Of a stretch of 64,000 bases of DNA, positions 59,667 to 64,000 are shown one piece after another (the stretch's first letter is position 1; each line of letters begins with the position of its first letter). The translations under genes were made by a program, and so were the position numbers. Source of the DNA: JBGLNJ01 sp964353405 (GTDB lineage Bacteria; Chloroflexota; Anaerolineae; Fen-1058); assembly GCA_964353405.1 (NCBI GenBank), contig CAYGWJ010000121.1, positions 4,661 to 68,660 of the forward strand, written 5' to 3'. The notes below the pieces were generated by a model that did not search any database, was not told the origin of the DNA, and saw only the letters and a program-made list of their open reading frames with translations.

Positions 59667-62261
59667 ATGACACAACCTTTTATGCCTATTCCATCTTTCG
59701 ATAAACTTGTCAAGATTCTAAAACTTGAAATGGAAGGCGGCTTTCGTGACAAGGCCGTGATCGGCGGCCTCGGCAAATTCGCGGGCTTTTGGGAAAAGGA
59801 AGCCACCCGCGAAGCGCCCGCCGAGCAGGTGGCGCAAATCGTCGCGGCGCTGCGTGGCTACGGCACATTGCCAGATCGCCCCGCGCGCGTGCAGGCCATC
59901 GAGCGCATCAAGACACTGATGTCAACGCCTATTTCGGCCGCGCCTGTGCCCGTTGCCCCGCCCAAGCCCACGCCACCTCCGCCCGTCCTACCAGCAATGC
60001 CAGGGGTCAAACCCGGGACTGCCTTACCACCGGTAAAAGCTGCCCCAGGGACAGGTCAGCCTGACGTGGAGCGTGTCGCACCTCCCGTGGACAAGCCGCC
60101 CCTGGCTGCGCCCCCCGCACCTTCTCGAGCAGCGCTCAGTCAAGGCCCGGTCATCCCGGCCATTGTGCCGCGTGCCGCGGCTCAAGCGGAGCGATTGGGT
60201 TTGAATGCGCCCGTCACGGTGATGGCGGGCATCAGCACCGCCTATGCCGAAAAATTCGGCAAGCTCGGCGTCAAAACCATTCGCGATTTGCTATTCCTGC
60301 TTCCGCGTCGGTACGACGATTATCGCAACCTCAAGCCCATCAACCGGCTCGAATACGGCGAAGAAGTTACCATTATCGCCTCGGTCTGGGACGCGGGCAC
60401 GCGCCGGTCGCGTGGCGGCGCGCCGATCTTTACGGCCACGCTCAGTGACGGATCGGGCCTGGTGCAATGTACTTGGTTCAACCAGCCCTACCTGGCTGAC
60501 AAGATCAGGCCCAAGACGCAAATCGTTGTCAGCGGCAAGGTGGACGAATACCTGGGCCGCCTCACGTTCCAATCGCCCGAGTGGGAGCCGCTCGAGCGCG
60601 AACAGTTGCACACTGCCCGGCTGGTTCCGATTTATCCGCTGACGGAGGGTCTTACGGGCAAGTGGCTGCGCCGACTGATAAAGCGCACGGTGGATTACTG
60701 GGCGCCTCGCGCGCTCCGTGAGGAGCACCTGCCCCAATCCATTCGCCAATCTGCCGGACTGATGGACATCTCATCAGCGCTGTCGCACATTCACTTTCCC
60801 GACGATTGGAGCGATTTGGAGCGCGCTCGCCAACGGCTTGCCTTTGACGAATTGTTCATCATCCAGATCGGCGTGCTGCGCCAGAGGCAAGAATGGCGCT
60901 CGCAACCGGGCCGCGCGCTCGACTTTGATCCGGCCGCAGTGGACAGCTTTATCCATTCACTCCCCTACCCGCTCACCGCCGCGCAAAAGCGCACGCTCGA
61001 TCAAATCATCGCCGACCTCAAGTCGGGCGTGCCGATGAATCGCCTGTTGCAAGGCGACGTAGGCTCGGGCAAGACCGTCGTCGCCGCCGCTGCGATGATG
61101 GCAGTCGTCGCTTCGGGTGCGCAGGCTGCGTTGATGGCCCCGACCGAAATCCTGGCCGAGCAGCATTTCAAGACGCTCACCAGGTTGTTCGCCGCGCTCC
61201 GCGTGCCTCGGCCTCCCAGGGTTGAACTCTTGACAGGCAGCACCTCGGACAAGGAAGCCATCCATGCGCGGCTTGCTTCGGGCGAGGTGAACATTGTCGT
61301 CGGCACGCACGCTCTCATTCAGCCCAACGTCACCTTCCGCGATCTGGCTTTCCTGGTGATTGACGAGCAGCATCGCTTTGGCGTGGAGCAGCGCGCGGCG
61401 CTTCGACAAAAGGGACAATCTGGAACTCATCCGCACGTGCTGGTGATGTCGGCCACGCCCATCCCGCGCACACTCGCGCTCACACTCTACGGCGACCTCG
61501 ATCTTTCGATCATGGACGAGATGCCGCCGGGCCGCCAAAAGATCGAGACGCGCTGGCTGTTCCCCACCGAGCGCGAGCGTGCGTATGCCTTTATCCGCGC
61601 GCAGGTGGAAAAGGGTCACCAGGCCTTTATCATCTGCCCGCTCGTGCAAGAATCAGATAAGGTGGAAGCCAAGGCCGCCGTGGAAGAATACGAGCGGCTG
61701 CAAAAATACGTCTTTCCTGCCTACAAGCTGGGCCTGCTGCATGGGCGGATGAAGAGCGACGAAAAAGATGCAGTGATGACAGCGTTTGCACGCGGCGAGT
61801 TGCACGCCCTCGTGTCCACGTCTGTCGTTGAGGTGGGCATTGACGTGCCCAACGCCACAGTGATGCTCGTCGAAAGCGCGAATCGCTTTGGGCTGGCGCA
61901 ACTGCACCAGTTTCGTGGGCGCGTAGGACGCGGCGAGCACGCCTCATACTGCCTGCTATTGGCTGACTCTACCAATGCTGAAAGCGACGAGCGACTAGAG
62001 GCCATCGAAAGCACTCACGACGGGTTCGCGCTGGCGGAAAAGGATTTGGAGTTACGCGGCCCGGGCGAGTTTTTCGGCACACGACAATCGGGCTTGCCCG
62101 ATCTGAAAGTGGCGCAACTGGCCGACGTCAAACTGCTGGACCTGGCCCGTGAGCAGGCGCAAAAGCTGTTCGAGGCCGACCCGGCGCTGAGCGCCCCGGA
62201 GCATCAGCTGCTTGCGCAAAAGGTCAACCAGTTCTGGTCGGCGACAAGCGACGCGAGTTAG
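59667..62261 (+). CDS. recG: ATP-dependent DNA helicase RecG
   Basis: Branch-migrating helicase of 864 residues. Residues 1-90 are an N-terminal helical extension (KLVKILKLEMEGGFRDKAVI) and 90-190 a Pro/Ala linker, both absent from E. coli RecG (693 residues). The wedge OB domain (YGEEVTIIASVWDAGTRRS) follows, then helicase motifs: GDVGSGKTVVAAAA (I), MAPTEILAEQHF (Ia), IDEQHRFGVEQR (II, DEQH), MSATPIPRTLALTLYGD (III), TSVVEVGIDVPNATVM and LHQFRGRVGRGEHASYCLL (VI). The start follows the degV stop with no gap. Confidence 0.95.
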   Translation: MTQPFMPIPSFDKLVKILKLEMEGGFRDKAVIGGLGKFAGFWEKEATREAPAEQVAQIVAALRGYGTLPDRPARVQAIERIKTLMSTPISAAPVPVAPPKPTPPPPVLPAMPGVKPGTALPPVKAAPGTGQPDVERVAPPVDKPPLAAPPAPSRAALSQGPVIPAIVPRAAAQAERLGLNAPVTVMAGISTAYAEKFGKLGVKTIRDLLFLLPRRYDDYRNLKPINRLEYGEEVTIIASVWDAGTRRSRGGAPIFTATLSDGSGLVQCTWFNQPYLADKIRPKTQIVVSGKVDEYLGRLTFQSPEWEPLEREQLHTARLVPIYPLTEGLTGKWLRRLIKRTVDYWAPRALREEHLPQSIRQSAGLMDISSALSHIHFPDDWSDLERARQRLAFDELFIIQIGVLRQRQEWRSQPGRALDFDPAAVDSFIHSLPYPLTAAQKRTLDQIIADLKSGVPMNRLLQGDVGSGKTVVAAAAMMAVVASGAQAALMAPTEILAEQHFKTLTRLFAALRVPRPPRVELLTGSTSDKEAIHARLASGEVNIVVGTHALIQPNVTFRDLAFLVIDEQHRFGVEQRAALRQKGQSGTHPHVLVMSATPIPRTLALTLYGDLDLSIMDEMPPGRQKIETRWLFPTERERAYAFIRAQVEKGHQAFIICPLVQESDKVEAKAAVEEYERLQKYVFPAYKLGLLHGRMKSDEKDAVMTAFARGELHALVSTSVVEVGIDVPNATVMLVESANRFGLAQLHQFRGRVGRGEHASYCLLLADSTNAESDERLEAIESTHDGFALAEKDLELRGPGEFFGTRQSGLPDLKVAQLADVKLLDLAREQAQKLFEADPALSAPEHQLLAQKVNQFWSATSDAS

Positions 62262-62270
62262 GAGGCAACC

Positions 62271-63410
62271 ATGATTCGCAGGTTGCATGTGCAAGGTTAC
62301 AAAACCCTCCGAGATGTTGATCTACTATTAGGGCCACTCAACGTGTTGATTGGCCCCAATGGCTGCGGCAAAACAAACTTACTCGATATCGCCGCATTAC
62401 TTCACGAGCACAAAGCTGGCAAACTCGAAGATGCGATATTTGCCAGAGGCGGGCTAGATGGTATTCTATGGGCACGTGGAGAATACAAATCAATTCGCAT
62501 CCAACTAATATATGACGCATCTCAGGAAGGGAAGTATAAGGACTGGGAGTTCCGGCTTCGCTTGCGAAGGAAAGAGACAACTTTCGTACCCGAAACTGAG
62601 TTTGGCCTCTCGAACACGTTAGAGATATTCAGGGATCTTCCGCCATTATTCGCTCCCCCTCAAGAACTTGGGTTCGATGAAGATTCATTTTCTGACCTCA
62701 GCCAACTTGTTCCAGAAGACGGCTCTCCATACAGTGAAGCAGAACGAGAACTCGATAGTTTGTTTGCTGGGATAGCAATATATACTTCCTTTGACACAAC
62801 ACGCGATTCACCTATGCGCCAGCCGCCACTCGTTCGTCCTCAGACCCGCTTGATCAACGGCGGTGATAACCTGGTCAACGTCTTGTATCGCCTGTCCGCG
62901 CTGCGCGAATATCGTCCGGCCTACGAAGATATCCTCGATGTTATCCGCACTGCTTACCCTGATTTCGAAGAACTTGCATTTCCGCCCGAAGGCGGCGACG
63001 GGCGCATCGTGATGCGCTGGAAGGAAAAATCCTTCAAGCGTGATTTCTCCACACACTACCTCTCCGATGGCATCTTGCGCTTCTTGTGCTTGCTCGCGAT
63101 CCTCAAGACACCTGACCCGCCTCCACTGGTGTGCATTGACGAGCCTGAGCTTGGCCTGCATCCTTCGCTAATGCCCATCATTGCCGCCTTGCTGCGCGAT
63201 GCATCCAGCCGCACACAACTGATCATCGCCACGCATTCACCGCAACTGGTGGATGCGTTGGATGTCGAGCACATTGTTATTATGGATCGAGTGGATGGCG
63301 AAACTCGTGTGCAACGATTGCAGGAACGCCCCCAGCTTGATGCCTGGCTGGAACACTATACCAAAGGAGAACTCTGGCTTTCGGGCGAGCTGGGGGGTAT
63401 GCCATGGTAA
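62271..63410 (+). CDS. AAA ATPase (OLD-like, AAA_21 type)
   Basis: A 379-residue SMC/ABC-like ATPase. It has the N-terminal RRLHVQGYKTLRDVDLLLGP and Walker A IGPNGCGKTNLLDIAALL, a long variable insert, YLSDGILRFLCLLAIL (signature), and Walker B VCIDEPELGLHPSLMPII with the switch THSPQLVDAL. No TOPRIM domain is fused to it. The next gene overlaps its end by 7 bp and encodes a DUF4276 protein. Such pairs recall split OLD/Abi systems. Base use around 62.3-62.8 kb is more AT-rich than the neighbours, a sign of transfer. Confidence 0.88.
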   Translation: MIRRLHVQGYKTLRDVDLLLGPLNVLIGPNGCGKTNLLDIAALLHEHKAGKLEDAIFARGGLDGILWARGEYKSIRIQLIYDASQEGKYKDWEFRLRLRRKETTFVPETEFGLSNTLEIFRDLPPLFAPPQELGFDEDSFSDLSQLVPEDGSPYSEAERELDSLFAGIAIYTSFDTTRDSPMRQPPLVRPQTRLINGGDNLVNVLYRLSALREYRPAYEDILDVIRTAYPDFEELAFPPEGGDGRIVMRWKEKSFKRDFSTHYLSDGILRFLCLLAILKTPDPPPLVCIDEPELGLHPSLMPIIAALLRDASSRTQLIIATHSPQLVDALDVEHIVIMDRVDGETRVQRLQERPQLDAWLEHYTKGELWLSGELGGMPW

Positions 63411-63991
63411 TTCGAGTATATGTGGAAGGCCCATCGGATGTGCTGGGATTGAACGCTTTACTGAGAGGTGACATGGCTCAGTGGCGCGAAAGGCACACCA
63501 GCGTTCAGTTTCGTCAACTGGGTGGTAAAGGCAATCTCATGCGTGAAGTTGGGCGAAAGGCTAAACTTGCGTTGGAGCACGACAGCGTTGACCATGTTTT
63601 TGCTCTTGTTGATCTTTACCCCGGCCATCAGGACGCAGAGTCGCTGAAGCAAGAAATGCGCAACTTGGTGGAATCTCGTCTGCGCGCCCGATTTCACCCA
63701 CACACTGCTGTCCACGATTTTGAAGCGTGGATACTTGCCGACAATGAGACTCTCTGCAAGCGATTGGGGGTAACACATCTATCCGGTTTCAACTCGCCGG
63801 AAACAGTGAACGATCAAAAGCCGCCCGCGGAACACCTGAAAGAATTGTTCATTCGTCACAAGCGAACGTACCAAAAAGAAACGGATGGGCCATGGATTCT
63901 GCAACGCACAACACCCGCTGTGATTGCTGACAAGTGTCCCAACTTTCAGTTGTTCTATCAAGACTTGCTCGCTTGCATCGAGAGACAATGA
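63404..63991 (+). CDS. DUF4276 family protein (TOPRIM-like)
   Basis: A 195-residue partner of the AAA ATPase. It shows an early acidic motif VYVEGPSDV, a central DXY-type acidic site ALVDLYPGHQD and HDFEAWILADNETL, the pattern of DUF4276 proteins, which are thought to have a TOPRIM-like nuclease fold. It is complete; the stop lies nine bases before the window end. A defence role is inferred from the pairing. Confidence 0.82.
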   Translation: MVIRVYVEGPSDVLGLNALLRGDMAQWRERHTSVQFRQLGGKGNLMREVGRKAKLALEHDSVDHVFALVDLYPGHQDAESLKQEMRNLVESRLRARFHPHTAVHDFEAWILADNETLCKRLGVTHLSGFNSPETVNDQKPPAEHLKELFIRHKRTYQKETDGPWILQRTTPAVIADKCPNFQLFYQDLLACIERQ

Positions 63992-64000
63992 ACGACTACG

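Overview
The window looks like a piece of a Chloroflexota chromosome (Anaerolineae-like or a related uncultured lineage). The composition is GC-rich. The Ccm genes, very large multiheme cytochromes, DUF11 surface protein ending in a YLP-type tail, paired DegV proteins, YqeC/MocA genes and GlcDEF all fit. Many short palindromic or low-complexity repeats sit between genes and sometimes inside them. The taxon is inferred from gene families and style; no rRNA gene is present.

Layout. 1-11.5 kb, minus strand: a response regulator with a Roadblock-like tail (cut by the window edge), a DUF971 protein, a DUF2085 membrane protein, and a compact cytochrome c maturation operon. The operon order is ccmE, ccmF, ccmH, tlpA/ccmG, a ccmI-like zinc-ribbon protein, a diheme lipoprotein, ccmA, ccmB, ccmC, ccmD-like, ccdA, glutaredoxin-like, DUF2085. 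Its CcdA has the first membrane helix (SPCVLP) moved to the C-terminus, and its CcmE has the CXXXY rather than the HXXXY heme site. 11.5-26.9 kb, plus strand: a divergent respiratory locus with 42 heme-binding motifs. It holds a decaheme lipoprotein (two pentaheme halves with Ca-loop motifs), a nonaheme cytochrome, a cytochrome b with two c domains, a 14-heme NapC-like protein with three near-identical 135-bp diheme modules, a NarX/NarL-type pair, a decayed second regulator, and a heptaheme/FeS/NrfD/small-protein operon. Three promoters share an inverted repeat TTGGG-N7-CCCAA abutting the -35 box. The Ccm operon and the cytochromes it would mature are therefore neighbours reading away from one control region.

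26.9-39.3 kb: a PAS-GAF histidine kinase, glycolate oxidase glcDEF, a nitroreductase, and a xanthine-dehydrogenase-family cluster. In that cluster a FAD subunit is fused to the [2Fe-2S] subunit exactly at one arm of a 30-bp perfect inverted repeat. An AIM24 protein and an M23 peptidase follow. 39.3-49 kb: a DUF11/PKD surface protein flanked by two remnants of the same hydrolase gene, a CDGSH protein, a YfhO-like membrane protein and two glycosyltransferases. 49.1-52.4 kb: YqeC, a MocA-HAD fusion and RlmN. YqeC and MocA probably serve the molybdenum hydroxylase. 52.5-55.3 kb: HicA, a long HicB and a TPR protein. 55.4-62.3 kb: rpmB, Asp23, FakA, two DegV/FakB proteins and RecG. 62.3-64 kb: an AAA ATPase plus a DUF4276 protein, a probable defence-type pair at the window edge.

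No tRNA, rRNA, CRISPR array, insertion sequence or transposase was found.
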